From positions 1 to 64,000 of the forward strand of contig NZ_JHYF01000012.1 in assembly GCF_000621485.1 (NCBI RefSeq): a DNA stretch of 64,000 nt, read 5' to 3'. Source of the DNA: Alkaliphilus transvaalensis ATCC 700919 (lineage in GTDB: Bacteria; Bacillota; Clostridia; Peptostreptococcales; Natronincolaceae). The first letter of the stretch is position 1, and every line of letters begins with the position of its first letter. Both the position numbers and the translations under genes were made by a program. Shown here piece after piece: positions 8,952 through 18,620 of the stretch. The notes under the pieces are model-generated. The model did no database searches, had not been told where the DNA came from, and worked only from the letters and a program-made list of their open reading frames with translations.

Positions 8952-8961
8952 GGAGGGTGTC

Positions 8962-9639
8962 ATGAAAAAATATTATCCCATAATGTTAGATATTGAAGGT
9001 AGAAAATGTACTGTAATTGGTGGTGGTAGGGTTGCCCAAAGAAAGGTATCCTCCCTTATTGATCATGGGGCTACAGTTACAGTAATTAGTCCTCAAGTGA
9101 CAGATAAGCTTAAACAACTGGCAATGGAAAAAAGTATTAAGCTAGTAGAGCGACAATATATAGAAGGAGACCTAGAGGGCAGCTATTTAGTTTATGTTGC
9201 CACCGACATTCCAGCGGTAAATGAAGGCTGTTATCAAGAGGCTAAGAAAAAGGACATCATGATCAATGTTGTGGATGTTCCCCATTTATGTGACTTTATT
9301 GTACCAGCTGTTCATCGACAGGGGAGTTTAACCCTAACGGTCTCCACCGATGGTAAGAGTCCAATGTTTTCTAGAAAAATAAGGGAGGAACTTCAAGAGG
9401 TCTATGGGTCCCAATACCAATTAGTTATCGATACAATGGGAGAAATAAGAGAGATTGCCCTAAAGGAAATACCCGACATCGAAGTACGGAAGGAACTTTT
9501 CCATAGGCTAACCTATAACCAAGAGGTTAGAGAAATAAAGGATATAGAGAAGTATCGGGAAAGCATGTGGAATATTTACAAGGGATATAGGAATAGAGAA
9601 GGTTGTGATAATGATGAGAACAATAAAAATTGGGTCTAG
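8962..9639 (+). CDS. sirC: Precorrin-2 dehydrogenase (SirC/CysG N-terminal type)
   Basis: 225 residues from ATG 8962, which has GGGAGG six bases upstream. An earlier in-frame ATG lies within hemA and lacks a site. The NAD-binding motif 'CTVIGGGRVAQRKV' is near the N-terminus, and 'VDVPHLCDFIVPAVHRQGSLTLTVSTDGKSP' carries the conserved SirC/Met8 core. It oxidises precorrin-2 to sirohydrochlorin, the branch point to cobalamin and siroheme. Met8-like family members can also chelate iron. Its 3' end overlaps hemC. Confidence 0.9.
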   Translation: MKKYYPIMLDIEGRKCTVIGGGRVAQRKVSSLIDHGATVTVISPQVTDKLKQLAMEKSIKLVERQYIEGDLEGSYLVYVATDIPAVNEGCYQEAKKKDIMINVVDVPHLCDFIVPAVHRQGSLTLTVSTDGKSPMFSRKIREELQEVYGSQYQLVIDTMGEIREIALKEIPDIEVRKELFHRLTYNQEVREIKDIEKYRESMWNIYKGYRNREGCDNDENNKNWV

Positions 9640-10567
9640 GGCCAGTCGCTTAGCCCTCATACAGGCAGAGATCATAATTAATGGATTAAGAGAGAACTAC
9701 CCCCAATATGATTACGAGATAATAAAGATTGTCACAAAGGGGGATCAAATATTGGATAAAACCCTAGACAAAATTGGGGGAAAGGGGCTATTTGTTAAAG
9801 AAATTCAGACAGCCCTTATTGAAGGCGAAATCGATTTAGCTGTCCATAGCATGAAGGATATGCCAGCAGAATCACCTAATGGCCTAATTTTAGGCGCCAT
9901 TACCGAAAGGGAAGACCCTAGAGATGTGCTGGTATCAAAGGACCAACTTTCTTGGAATCAACTGCCCCAAGGGGCAAAGATCGGTAGTAGTAGTTTAAGA
10001 AGGCAAGCACAACTATTACATTTAAACCCAGCTCTAAAAATTGAACCCATAAGGGGAAATGTAGAAACCAGAATTAAAAAAATCGAAACCCAATCCCTAG
10101 ATGCAGTTATTTTAGCAGCAGCAGGCCTTAATCGATTAGGCTTAGGGGACAAAATTTCCTACTACTTTGATAAGGAAACCTTTGTACCAGCCGTAGGTCA
10201 AGGGGCCTTAGGTTGTGAAATTAGAAGAAACGATGAAGAACTGTATGAAATGCTACAAAAACTAAATCATAGGGAAACCTACCATGCAGTCATGGCAGAA
10301 AGAAGCTTTTTAAAGGTAATGGAGGGGGGCTGTCATGTTCCTATTGGTGCCTTTGGAGAAGAGATTGATGACACAATCCATTTAACAGGAATGGTGGCCT
10401 CTGCCGATGGCTTTCAAATGATTAAGGATACAGTAAAGGGTCCCTCTAAAGATTTTGATGAAATTGGAAGGCAATTGGCTGAAGGAATGCTCCAAAGGGG
10501 AGCTAAGGATCTTTTAGCAGAAGGCCTATTAATCAATACAACCACCGAGAGAATTATTGGAGGTTAA
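9611..10567 (+). CDS. hemC: Porphobilinogen deaminase (hydroxymethylbilane synthase)
   Basis: About 318 residues. ATG 9611 follows GAGAAGG at suitable spacing; GTG 9605 and ATG 9614 are alternatives. Features seen are 'GSRASRLALIQA', the catalytic loop 'LAVHSMKDMP', the arginine-rich 'GSSSLRRQAQL' and 'IRGNVETR', and the dipyrromethane-cofactor Cys241 in 'EGGCHVPIGA'. It polymerises four porphobilinogens into hydroxymethylbilane. It overlaps the end of sirC by 29 bp. Confidence 0.95.
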   Translation: MMRTIKIGSRASRLALIQAEIIINGLRENYPQYDYEIIKIVTKGDQILDKTLDKIGGKGLFVKEIQTALIEGEIDLAVHSMKDMPAESPNGLILGAITEREDPRDVLVSKDQLSWNQLPQGAKIGSSSLRRQAQLLHLNPALKIEPIRGNVETRIKKIETQSLDAVILAAAGLNRLGLGDKISYYFDKETFVPAVGQGALGCEIRRNDEELYEMLQKLNHRETYHAVMAERSFLKVMEGGCHVPIGAFGEEIDDTIHLTGMVASADGFQMIKDTVKGPSKDFDEIGRQLAEGMLQRGAKDLLAEGLLINTTTERIIGG

Positions 10568-10592
10568 TTGATCTATGATAGGAGGTGAAGAA

Positions 10593-12101
10593 ATGAAAAG
10601 ACCCTATGTATATTTAGTAGGGGCAGGCCCTGGGGATGAAGATTTAATTACCGTAAAGGGCTTGGCCTGTATCAAGAAGGCTGATGTAATCTTATACGAT
10701 CGTCTAGCAAACCCAAATCTATTGAGACATAAGAAGGATGAAGCTATTTGTATCAATGTTGGAAAGTCTCCCCATCACCATCAATATACCCAAGAGGAAA
10801 TCAATGCTCTTTTAGTGGAAAAAGCATCAGCAGGCAATATAGTTACTAGATTAAAGGGCGGTGACCCCTATGTTTTTGGAAGGGGAGGAGAAGAAGCCCT
10901 TGCCCTATTAGAAAAAGGAATAGCCTTTGAGGTGGTTCCTGGGATTACTTCTGCTATTGGGGCATCAAATTATGGTGGAATTCCTGTAACCCATCGCAAT
11001 GTCAGCACCTCCTTTCATGTTATTACTGGCCACGAAGACCCTACAAAGGGGAAATCTACTGTAAATTATGAAGCCCTCGCAAAGCTTGAAGGGACATTGG
11101 TGTTTTTAATGGGAGTAGGTAACCTTAAAGAAATTACAGAAGAACTTATAAAACATGGCAAAGCATTAGAAACACCAGTGGCTCTAGTTCACAGGGGAAC
11201 CACAGGTAGACAAAAAACCGTAACAGGAACCCTAGCAAACATTAAAGAGGTAGTAGAAAAAAATCAAATAGAATCTCCCTCCATTATTATCATTGGAGAG
11301 GTGGTTAATCTTAGAGATGGGTTAAATTGGGTTGAGGGGCTGCCTCTTCATGGAAAAAGAGTATTGGTAACCCGTACCCGCCAACAGGCAAGTCAACTGA
11401 CTACAAAAATAAAGGCGCTGGGGGGAGAGGTTGTAGAATTTCCTACAATAGAAATTAAGCCTTCGGAAAATTTAGCAGAAATTGATAAGAAAATGAAAGC
11501 CATAGATGTTGCTGACTACATCATTTTCACCAGTGTTAATGGCGTTGATAGCTTTTTTAAAAGATTACGAACCCTTAAAAAGGATATTAGAGACATTGGT
11601 AAGGGGAAGGTGGTTGCAATAGGAACAGCAACGGCAGAGGCCCTAGAAGAAAGAGGGTTAGTAGTAGAGCTAATACCAGAGGTTTTTACAGCAGAAGGAA
11701 TTTTAGAAAGCCTTAAGGGAGTCATTAAAAAGGGTGATACTGTATTCTTACCAAGGGCAGAAATCGCTAGAAAGAATCTTGTTACTGGACTAATGGAGAT
11801 GGGGGCCATTGTAGAAGAAATACCCATCTACCAAACGGTGATACCAACCCACAGAAAAGAGGAATTGTTGGAGATTTTACAAGAGGGAGTCGATATCATT
11901 ACCTTTACCAGTTCTTCTACAGCTAATCATTTTATGGAGATTTTAGGAAAAGAAAACGCAGAACTTTTGTCAAATAGTAAAATTGCCGTTATTGGCCCTA
12001 TTACTGGTAAGACAGTTGTAGAGTTAGGTTTATCGGTAGATTGCCAAGGAAGGGAATATACCATAGATGGCTTAATTAACGGAATCGTGGAGGGATTATA
12101 A
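10593..12101 (+). CDS. cobA-hemD: Fused uroporphyrinogen-III methyltransferase / uroporphyrinogen-III synthase
   Basis: 502 residues from ATG 10593, 5 nt after GGAGGTG; an ATG at 10575 lies upstream of that site. Residues ~1-245 are an SUMT domain: 'VYLVGAGPGDEDLITVKG', 'RLKGGDPYVFGRGGEE' and 'VVPGITSAIGA'. Residues ~250-500 are a HemD domain ('RVLVTRTRQQASQL', 'FTSSSTANHF'). The fusion couples ring closure of hydroxymethylbilane to uroporphyrinogen III with its methylation to precorrin-2. This domain order is well known in Firmicutes. Its stop overlaps the hemB start (TAATG). Confidence 0.95.
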   Translation: MKRPYVYLVGAGPGDEDLITVKGLACIKKADVILYDRLANPNLLRHKKDEAICINVGKSPHHHQYTQEEINALLVEKASAGNIVTRLKGGDPYVFGRGGEEALALLEKGIAFEVVPGITSAIGASNYGGIPVTHRNVSTSFHVITGHEDPTKGKSTVNYEALAKLEGTLVFLMGVGNLKEITEELIKHGKALETPVALVHRGTTGRQKTVTGTLANIKEVVEKNQIESPSIIIIGEVVNLRDGLNWVEGLPLHGKRVLVTRTRQQASQLTTKIKALGGEVVEFPTIEIKPSENLAEIDKKMKAIDVADYIIFTSVNGVDSFFKRLRTLKKDIRDIGKGKVVAIGTATAEALEERGLVVELIPEVFTAEGILESLKGVIKKGDTVFLPRAEIARKNLVTGLMEMGAIVEEIPIYQTVIPTHRKEELLEILQEGVDIITFTSSSTANHFMEILGKENAELLSNSKIAVIGPITGKTVVELGLSVDCQGREYTIDGLINGIVEGL

Positions 12102-13081
12102 TGGAGTTAATTAAAAGACCTAGAAGGCTAAGACGGACCTCAGCCCTTCGAAATCTAGTGCAGGAAACGAGGGTAAATATATCGGATCTGGTATATCCCC
12201 TATTTGTTGTCCATGGAGAAGGAATCAAAAAAGAAATTCCAGCACTACCAGGGCAATATCATTTTTCTGTAGACCTGTTAATAGAAGAGGTTAAGAAGGT
12301 TGTAGACTTGGGGATACAGGCTATCCTTCTATTTGGAATACCGAAAGAAAAGGATGAATATGCATCGGAAGCCTATGGGATGAATGGAATCGTACAGCAG
12401 GCCATTAGGGCAGTCAAAAAGCATTACCCAGATTTACTGGTAATGTCGGATGTTTGTCTTTGTCAATATACCAACCATGGCCATTGTGGTATTGTTAAGG
12501 ACAACCATGTCTTAAATGATGAAAGTCTAGATTTGATTGCCAACACAGCCCTTTCCCATGCGATGGCAGGGGCCGATGTTGTTGCCCCTTCCGATATGAT
12601 GGATGGAAGGGTTGCAAAAATTAGAAAAACCCTCGATAAGAACAATTATAGCCATGTACCCATTATGAGCTATAGTGTTAAATATGCTTCTGCCTTTTAT
12701 GGTCCCTTTAGAAGTGCTGCTGGCTCTAGCCCTCAATTTGGTGATCGGAAAACCTATCAAATGGATGCTGGAAATGTAGACGAGGCCATCAGAGAAGCTG
12801 CCCTAGACCTAGAAGAAGGGGCAGATATTCTAATGGTAAAACCAGCCTTAGCTTACTTAGATGTCATTACCAAATTAAAAGCGGCCTTTCCTGTTCCGTT
12901 AGCGGCCTACCATGTTAGTGGTGAATATACCATGGTAAAACTGGCAGAAAAGGAAGGGTTAATTGATGGTGAAAAGGCAATGGTAGAAATATTAACCTCC
13001 ATTAAGCGGGCAGGTGCCGATATGATTTTAACCTATTTTGCAAAGGATATGGCTGAATGGATAAGGAGGAATCCCCAATGA
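12101..13081 (+). CDS. hemB: Porphobilinogen synthase (delta-aminolevulinate dehydratase)
   Basis: 326 residues. The zinc-site cysteines C119, C121 and C129 are in '[14 protein letters not shown]', marking a zinc-dependent form. The two active-site lysines are K194 ('[12 protein letters not shown]') and K247 ('[10 protein letters not shown]'). It condenses two 5-aminolevulinates into porphobilinogen. The start overlaps the cobA-hemD stop by one base and the stop overlaps hemL by four bases (ATGA), so it is translationally coupled on both sides. Confidence 0.96.
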   Translation: MELIKRPRRLRRTSALRNLVQETRVNISDLVYPLFVVHGEGIKKEIPALPGQYHFSVDLLIEEVKKVVDLGIQAILLFGIPKEKDEYASEAYGMNGIVQQAIRAVKKHYPDLLVMSDVCLCQYTNHGHCGIVKDNHVLNDESLDLIANTALSHAMAGADVVAPSDMMDGRVAKIRKTLDKNNYSHVPIMSYSVKYASAFYGPFRSAAGSSPQFGDRKTYQMDAGNVDEAIREAALDLEEGADILMVKPALAYLDVITKLKAAFPVPLAAYHVSGEYTMVKLAEKEGLIDGEKAMVEILTSIKRAGADMILTYFAKDMAEWIRRNPQ

Positions 13082-14376
13082 AATTAGAGCGTTCTGAAAA
13101 GCTATTTGAAGCGTCAAAAAAACTAATGCCGGGTGGGGTAAATAGCCCGGTTAGAGCCTTTTCGTCGGTGGGAATGAACCCTCCCTTTATGAAGAAGGGG
13201 CAGGGGGCATTTCTTTTTGATGAAGATGGAAATCAATACATCGATTATGTTGCTTCATGGGGGCCCCTCATTTTGGGACATTGTCACCCTGAAGTTGTAA
13301 AAAACCTAAAGGAAGTTGTGGAAACTGGAACCAGCTTTGGAGCCCCTACTGAACTGGAGTCTAAGGTGGCTCAACTGGTGATCGATTCCATCCCTTCTAT
13401 AGAAATGATTAGAATGGTAAATTCTGGTACAGAGGCCACCATGACGGCTTTAAGATTGGCAAGGGGCTATACTGGAAGAAGTAAAATTGTTAAATTTAGC
13501 GGGAATTACCACGGCCATTCCGATGCTTTATTAATTAAGGCTGGCTCTGGAGCCTTAACCCATGGTGTCCCCAGTAGTCCAGGGGTTACTGAAGAAACCG
13601 CTAAAAATACCATAACGGCTCAGTTTAATAGTATAAAAAATATTGAGGCAATTTTTCAAGAAGCAGGAGAAGAAATTGCAGCTGTAATTATTGAACCCAT
13701 AGCAGGAAACATGGGGGTTGTACCTATGACCAACCAATTTGCCCAACGACTAAGGGAGCTAACCAACCAATATGGTAGTCTTTTAATATTTGATGAAGTC
13801 ATGACAGGTTTTAGGGTTGCCTTCGAAGGCGCCCAAAGTCTTTACAACATCCAGCCAGATTTGACCTGTTTTGGCAAGATTATAGGTGGGGGTCTGCCAG
13901 TAGGGGCCTTTGGAGGTAGAAAAGAAATTATGGAATATCTGTCTCCTTTAGGGCCCGTTTATCAAGCAGGGACCCTTTCAGGAAACCCTTTAGCCATGAT
14001 GGCTGGTTATACCACCCTAAAGATTTTAAAAGAAAACCCTGAAATATACAAAGCCTTAGAAGAGAAGGCAATAAAATTAGAAGCTGGTTTAAAGGAAAAG
14101 GTGAAGGCGATAGGGGTAGGAGCATCCTTTAATCGAGTAGGATCAATGCTATGTATGTTCTTTACAGATGTTGAAGTAACTGACTTTGAAACAGCCTCCA
14201 CCTCCGATACAGAAAAGTATGGGGTGTTTTTTAGGGAAATGTTGGCCCAAGGAATCTACTTAGCCCCATCTCAATTTGAGGCAACCTTTATTTCAGCAGC
14301 CCACACCGATGAAATGATCCAACAAACCATCGATGCGGCAGGCCACGCCCTAAAGAAGGTAAAGGAGCTGGATTAA
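13078..14376 (+). CDS. hemL: Glutamate-1-semialdehyde 2,1-aminomutase
   Basis: 432 residues from ATG 13078, preceded by AAGGAGG; an ATG 21 bp upstream lies before that site. PLP-dependent class III aminotransferase fold, with the PLP lysine K267 in '[17 protein letters not shown]'. N-terminal '[13 protein letters not shown]' is diagnostic of HemL. It converts glutamate-1-semialdehyde to 5-aminolevulinate. It overlaps hemB by 4 bp and abuts cbiA (TAA directly followed by ATG). Confidence 0.96.
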   Translation: MKLERSEKLFEASKKLMPGGVNSPVRAFSSVGMNPPFMKKGQGAFLFDEDGNQYIDYVASWGPLILGHCHPEVVKNLKEVVETGTSFGAPTELESKVAQLVIDSIPSIEMIRMVNSGTEATMTALRLARGYTGRSKIVKFSGNYHGHSDALLIKAGSGALTHGVPSSPGVTEETAKNTITAQFNSIKNIEAIFQEAGEEIAAVIIEPIAGNMGVVPMTNQFAQRLRELTNQYGSLLIFDEVMTGFRVAFEGAQSLYNIQPDLTCFGKIIGGGLPVGAFGGRKEIMEYLSPLGPVYQAGTLSGNPLAMMAGYTTLKILKENPEIYKALEEKAIKLEAGLKEKVKAIGVGASFNRVGSMLCMFFTDVEVTDFETASTSDTEKYGVFFREMLAQGIYLAPSQFEATFISAAHTDEMIQQTIDAAGHALKKVKELD

Positions 14377-15771
14377 ATGGGTGTAGAAGGTAGAATTGTA
14401 CTGGCAGGCACCCAAAGTGGTGTCGGAAAAACCACCCTATCCCTTGGAATTATGGGGGCCTTGATAAAGAGAGGGCTATCAATAAAGCCCTTTAAGGTAG
14501 GGCCCGACTATATTGACCCTCAGTTTCATAGAAGTGTAACAGGGGTTCCCTCCAGAAACCTTGACAGCTATTTATTAGAGGAAGACATAATAAAGGGGTT
14601 GTTTAAGAAAAACTGCAACTCTGGAGAACTGGCGATTATAGAGGGGGTTATGGGCCTCTATGATGGTTTTGGGGTAAAAAGTCATCAAGGGAGTACTGCC
14701 CATATAGCTAAAATCCTTAAGGCCCCAGTTATATTAATTATTGACGGTGAAGGAATGTCCAATAGTGCAGCTGCCATGGTTTTAGGCTATAAAAGCCTAG
14801 ACCCAGAGGTAAACATAAAAGGGGTCATTATTAACCGTGTTTCTGGTGAGAAGCATTATAGTCTTCTAAAAACAGTAATAGAAGAACAAGTGGGCGTGAA
14901 ATGTTTGGGCTATTTAAATAAAAATACAAGCCTTCAGCTGGAAAGTAGACATTTAGGGTTAGTTCCTTCAATGGAGGTTGATCAAATTACAGAAAAGTTA
15001 AAGGCCATTGTTGAGATGGTGGAGGAAACCATTGATTTAGAAGGTCTAATTGAAGTATCAAAGGAAGTAGAGGGATTACAGGAAATACAACTTCCTACCC
15101 TACCAAAGAAAAAACATCTACGGGTAGCCTACCCCTATGATGAGGCCTTTAATTTTTACTACGAAGATAATCTAGATTTATTAAGGGAGGCTGAAATCCA
15201 GTTAATCCCCTTTAGTCCTTTAAGGGATTCAAAATTACCCGATAATATTCATGGCCTTTATTTAGGTGGGGGATTTCCAGAGGTTTTTGCTAGGGATCTG
15301 GAGGCCAATGGGAACCTAAGGAAAGAAATAAGAGAAAAGATTCAAAAAGGAATGCCCACCTATGGAGAATGTGGTGGTTATATGTATTTAACTAATGCTA
15401 TTACAAATTTTGATGGTGAAACCTTTAATATGCTGGGGGTTTTTGATGCCCAAGCAGTTATGACAAATCGCCTTCAAAGATTTGGCTACAACGAAGTTAC
15501 CTTCAAAAATCAAAAAATCTTTGAATCAGAAGTTAAAACAATGAGGGGCCATGAATTCCATCGGGGGATTGTGGAAGCTAACCCCAATAATTATGTGTAT
15601 TCTGTGGATAAATATCGGGATGGAGAACTAATTTCCCAATGGAAATGTGGATTATTTCAGTATCATTGTTTAGGGGCCTTTAGTCATATCCACTTTTATA
15701 GTAATTTGGAATTTCCTCAGGCTTTAATTAAGGCATGGGAAGACTACTATCATAGAATAATAATTGAATAA
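14377..15771 (+). CDS. cbiA: Cobyrinate a,c-diamide synthase
   Basis: 464 residues. N-terminal ATPase with P-loop 'GTQSGVGKTT' at residues 11-20 and 'KVGPDYIDPQFH'. The C-terminal class I glutaminase-like domain has the nucleophile C332 in 'YGECGGYMYL' and a catalytic-type His in 'RGHEFHRG'. It amidates the a and c side chains of cobyrinate using glutamine and ATP. The start immediately follows the hemL stop with an AAGGAG site inside hemL. CbiP, for the later amidations, is not in the window. Confidence 0.94.
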   Translation: MGVEGRIVLAGTQSGVGKTTLSLGIMGALIKRGLSIKPFKVGPDYIDPQFHRSVTGVPSRNLDSYLLEEDIIKGLFKKNCNSGELAIIEGVMGLYDGFGVKSHQGSTAHIAKILKAPVILIIDGEGMSNSAAAMVLGYKSLDPEVNIKGVIINRVSGEKHYSLLKTVIEEQVGVKCLGYLNKNTSLQLESRHLGLVPSMEVDQITEKLKAIVEMVEETIDLEGLIEVSKEVEGLQEIQLPTLPKKKHLRVAYPYDEAFNFYYEDNLDLLREAEIQLIPFSPLRDSKLPDNIHGLYLGGGFPEVFARDLEANGNLRKEIREKIQKGMPTYGECGGYMYLTNAITNFDGETFNMLGVFDAQAVMTNRLQRFGYNEVTFKNQKIFESEVKTMRGHEFHRGIVEANPNNYVYSVDKYRDGELISQWKCGLFQYHCLGAFSHIHFYSNLEFPQALIKAWEDYYHRIIIE

Positions 15772-15787
15772 ATTAGGGGGAGTTAAA

Positions 15788-16297
15788 ATGCTTCAGCAAT
15801 CATCCTATAAAAAAAAGCCCATCACCATAGAAATTTTAGTAAAGCTTTCTTTATTGATCGCCCTTAGTGGGGTTGGAGCCTATATTAAGATTCAAGGGAG
15901 TATCGCCTTAGATTCATTACCAGCCTTTTTTGCTGCCCTTTATATGGGGCCAGTTTTTGGGGGCGTTGTTGGTCTAATAGGTCACCTAGTTTCATCTATG
16001 ACGGCGGGCTTTCCACTAACCCTGCCAATGCATCTTGTTATTGCTTTACAAATGTGGTGCATCGTCTATGCTTTTGGCATTATTTGGAGAAGGATCAATC
16101 CATTAGGAGCTACAATCATAGCAATTTTACTTAATGGTCCCTTAGCAGCCTTAGTGGCTGCACCAGTTTCTAGCTTACTGGGGCTACCTTTAAAGGGCTG
16201 GACCTTGTTTCTAGTGATGTGGTTACCTTTAACAGCAGTGTCTATTGTAAATGTATCCCTAGCTGCCATATTATTTAAAAGGCTAAGGAGAAACTAA
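15788..16297 (+). CDS. cblT: ECF-type S component, probable alpha-ribazole transporter CblT
   Basis: 169 residues from ATG 15788, which follows GGGGGAG; a TTG 24 bp earlier would overlap cbiA. It has about five or six hydrophobic segments, with 'GPVFGGVVGLIGHLVSSMTAGFP' typical of ECF substrate-binding components. It has no ATPase of its own and would need a shared ECF module. The next gene is a PurM/ThiL-like kinase matching CblS, and in Firmicutes CblT-CblS together import and phosphorylate alpha-ribazole, the lower-ligand nucleoside of B12. The substrate is inferred from this pairing and the riboswitch operon. Confidence 0.7.
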   Translation: MLQQSSYKKKPITIEILVKLSLLIALSGVGAYIKIQGSIALDSLPAFFAALYMGPVFGGVVGLIGHLVSSMTAGFPLTLPMHLVIALQMWCIVYAFGIIWRRINPLGATIIAILLNGPLAALVAAPVSSLLGLPLKGWTLFLVMWLPLTAVSIVNVSLAAILFKRLRRN

Positions 16298-16298
16298 G

Positions 16299-17057
16299 AT
16301 GTTAATGGGGAAAAAGCAAAGGGATATTAGTTTTATTAGGAGTTGGGGGTCAAAAACACTAGTAATTGCCTGCGACTCCTCTGGGGCCATAGGAAGTAAA
16401 GAACTAGACCTCTTAAAAGTATCCCCCAGAATAGTAGGGTATTATACCACACGGGTGGCCCTAATGGAAATTTTATCAGTAGGGGCTACACCCTTGGCTG
16501 TTATTAACACCCTATCGGTGGAGATGAACCCCACTGGTTATGAAATTATCGAGGGGATTAAAGATTTATTGAGGGAAGCTGAACTTCCCCTAGACTGCAT
16601 TAATGGGAGTACAGAGGAAAACTTCAAAACCCTTCAGACAGGTATGGGGATTACCATCATAGGTGAGGTAGAAAATGATTACTGTAAGCTTTCAAAAACT
16701 GAAGCTGGAGACATTATTTATCTATTAGGAGAACTAAAGGTGGGGGGAGAAATTCAATTGCCCCATGATCCCACCATATGTAGCCTGAAGGATTTACAGC
16801 TTTTAGTATCGGCTAAAGGGGTTAAAGAAATTATCCCAGTAGGATCAAAGGGAATTGGATATGAAGGGGAATTATTGGCAGCCTTAAATGGGCTACAATT
16901 TGTCCCCGATGATAACTTATCCGTTAGTCTAACAAAGTCAGGGGGACCTGCCACAGCAGTTATATTTAGCGGGTCACCTAACTTAGAAGAAAATTTTGAA
17001 GGACTAGACACAGAAATTAAAGGGCCTCTTTATAAGATCGGAAAGGTGATAAAATAA
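16299..17057 (+). CDS. cblS: Probable alpha-ribazole kinase CblS (PurM/ThiL-like)
   Basis: 252 residues. The protein has the AIR-synthase/PurM-like layout: 'TLVIACDSSGAIGSKE' N-terminal strand, 'YYTTRVALMEILSVGATPLAVINT' dimer-interface region, and the C-terminal 'SGGPATAVIF' glycine-rich loop. CblS of this superfamily phosphorylates alpha-ribazole, so that it can enter the nucleotide-loop pathway without CobT. It starts one base after the cblT stop with AAGGAG upstream. Another PurM-like kinase function cannot be excluded, but the neighbours cblT and pduX favour CblS. Confidence 0.68.
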   Translation: MLMGKKQRDISFIRSWGSKTLVIACDSSGAIGSKELDLLKVSPRIVGYYTTRVALMEILSVGATPLAVINTLSVEMNPTGYEIIEGIKDLLREAELPLDCINGSTEENFKTLQTGMGITIIGEVENDYCKLSKTEAGDIIYLLGELKVGGEIQLPHDPTICSLKDLQLLVSAKGVKEIIPVGSKGIGYEGELLAALNGLQFVPDDNLSVSLTKSGGPATAVIFSGSPNLEENFEGLDTEIKGPLYKIGKVIK

Positions 17058-17067
17058 GGAGGTTTAT

Positions 17068-17955
17068 ATGATACAAGCCATTTGTCCAGCCTCCTGTGGA
17101 GAACTATTGCAGGGATGGGTCTTGGGGGGAGAAAAGCTAATTTCTTATAGTATAGACTGTTATAGTACCGTAACTTTGGTGGAAGGTGAAGCTACTTCTA
17201 AAGATTTATATCCTAAGGCCTATGAAATGATTAAAAAGGTAATGGAGTATTATCAAGTTTCTACAAAAAAATCTTCTTTCCTTAATTCTACTTTTAATCT
17301 TACTATCAAATCTGATATTCCTTTAGGAAAGGGAATGGCCAGCAGTACAGCAGATTTAGCTGCAACAGCTTTAGCAACTGCAACCTACTTAGGTAAGGAG
17401 ATTACAGAAGAAGAAATTGCCCAACTATGTGTAACCATAGAGCCTACCGATAGTACGGTTTTTTCAAAAATCACTTTGTTTGATCATTTAAAAGGAAGTT
17501 TTAGTAGACCCTATGGGGTTATTCCAGCATGTCAGGTTTTAATATTAGAGGGTCATGAAAGAATTAATACAATGGATTTTCGAAAAATTAATCGAGACAA
17601 AATGTATCAACAACAAGAAAAAACTTTGAAGGATGCTTTGGCAGCTTTTGAATTAGGAATAGAAACCAATAATCTAGAGGAAATTGGAAGGGCCGCCAGT
17701 CTAAGTAGCATGGCTAATCAAGCTATACTCTATAAAGAAGGGTTAAAAAATATAATAGATCTGGCAGAAAAAAATGGAGCCGTTGGTGTTAATGTGGCCC
17801 ATAGTGGTACTGTAGTGGGAATATTACATCAGCAGGACTCCTTCGAAGAAGAAAAATTTCTCCATGAAATAAAAAAAAGACACTATTTTAATAATTATAA
17901 GGCCATAAGGAAGCATCGTATTATTTTGGGTGGAGCAAAGATCATTGGAAAGTAA
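17068..17955 (+). CDS. pduX: L-threonine kinase PduX-like (GHMP family)
   Basis: 295 residues. The N-terminal 'CPASCGELLQGW' is characteristic of PduX, and the GHMP ATP loop 'PLGKGMASSTADLA' is at residues 85-98. PduX phosphorylates L-threonine; L-threonine-phosphate is then decarboxylated by CobD to the aminopropanol linker of cobalamin. CobD itself is not in the window. AGGAGG lies 6 nt before the ATG, and the gene follows cblS by 10 bp. Confidence 0.88.
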   Translation: MIQAICPASCGELLQGWVLGGEKLISYSIDCYSTVTLVEGEATSKDLYPKAYEMIKKVMEYYQVSTKKSSFLNSTFNLTIKSDIPLGKGMASSTADLAATALATATYLGKEITEEEIAQLCVTIEPTDSTVFSKITLFDHLKGSFSRPYGVIPACQVLILEGHERINTMDFRKINRDKMYQQQEKTLKDALAAFELGIETNNLEEIGRAASLSSMANQAILYKEGLKNIIDLAEKNGAVGVNVAHSGTVVGILHQQDSFEEEKFLHEIKKRHYFNNYKAIRKHRIILGGAKIIGK

Positions 17956-17993
17956 TTTTAAATTTTTAAATAGACCTTAGAGGGGGATTCTAA

Positions 17994-18614
17994 TTGGAAT
18001 ATATTAAGGAGCCAAATCAAATTGAGAAGAGAAGTTTTGAGATCATTACAGAGGAATTAGGCGAAAAAACCTTTCCAGAGAGGGAAGGGAAAATTATCAA
18101 AAGGATTATTCATACAACGGCAGATTTTCAATATGCAGATATTACAGAAATTCATCCCAATGCAATTCCTACTGCTTTAGAGACTTTAGGTAAGGGATGC
18201 AAAATATATACTGATACTAAGATGGCTTTGTCGGGAATCAATAAAAGAGCATTAGCTAAGCATCAATGTGAGGTATATACATTGGTTGACGACCCTCAAG
18301 TGGCTGTGGAGGCTAAGGAGAGAGGCGTAACCCGTTCGATGGTGGCAATGGAGAAGGCAATAGCCGATGAAAAAACAAAAATTTTTGTTATCGGTAATGC
18401 CCCCACAGCCCTGTTTATGTTATGTAAGTACTTAGATGAAAAGAAGGCCAATCCTGCCTTAATTATCGGGGCACCAGTGGGTTTTGTGGGGGCGGCAGAA
18501 TCAAAGGAAGAGTTAATCAAGAGATCAGTCCCCTATATCACCATTAGAGGTAGAAAGGGCGGCAGTACTGTTGCAGCTGCCATTGTAAACGCATTACTGT
18601 ATATGTTGGAGTAG
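17994..18614 (+). CDS. cbiC: Cobalt-precorrin-8 methylmutase
   Basis: 206 residues from TTG 17994 with AGGGGG 7 nt upstream. Conserved 'HTTADFQYAD' supplies the catalytic His40. 'GNAPTALF' and 'GAPVGFVGAAESKEEL' are family signatures. It moves the C11 methyl to C12, forming cobyrinate. First of the cbiCDETLFGHJ block, which is packed with 4-10 bp gaps or overlaps apart from one spacer before cbiH. Confidence 0.94.
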   Translation: MEYIKEPNQIEKRSFEIITEELGEKTFPEREGKIIKRIIHTTADFQYADITEIHPNAIPTALETLGKGCKIYTDTKMALSGINKRALAKHQCEVYTLVDDPQVAVEAKERGVTRSMVAMEKAIADEKTKIFVIGNAPTALFMLCKYLDEKKANPALIIGAPVGFVGAAESKEELIKRSVPYITIRGRKGGSTVAAAIVNALLYMLE

Positions 18615-18620
18615 AGAATA

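Noticed and set aside
8911-8961. Longer N-terminus of sirC starting within hemA
   Set aside because: GGGAGG precedes ATG 8962, and the family begins close to that residue.
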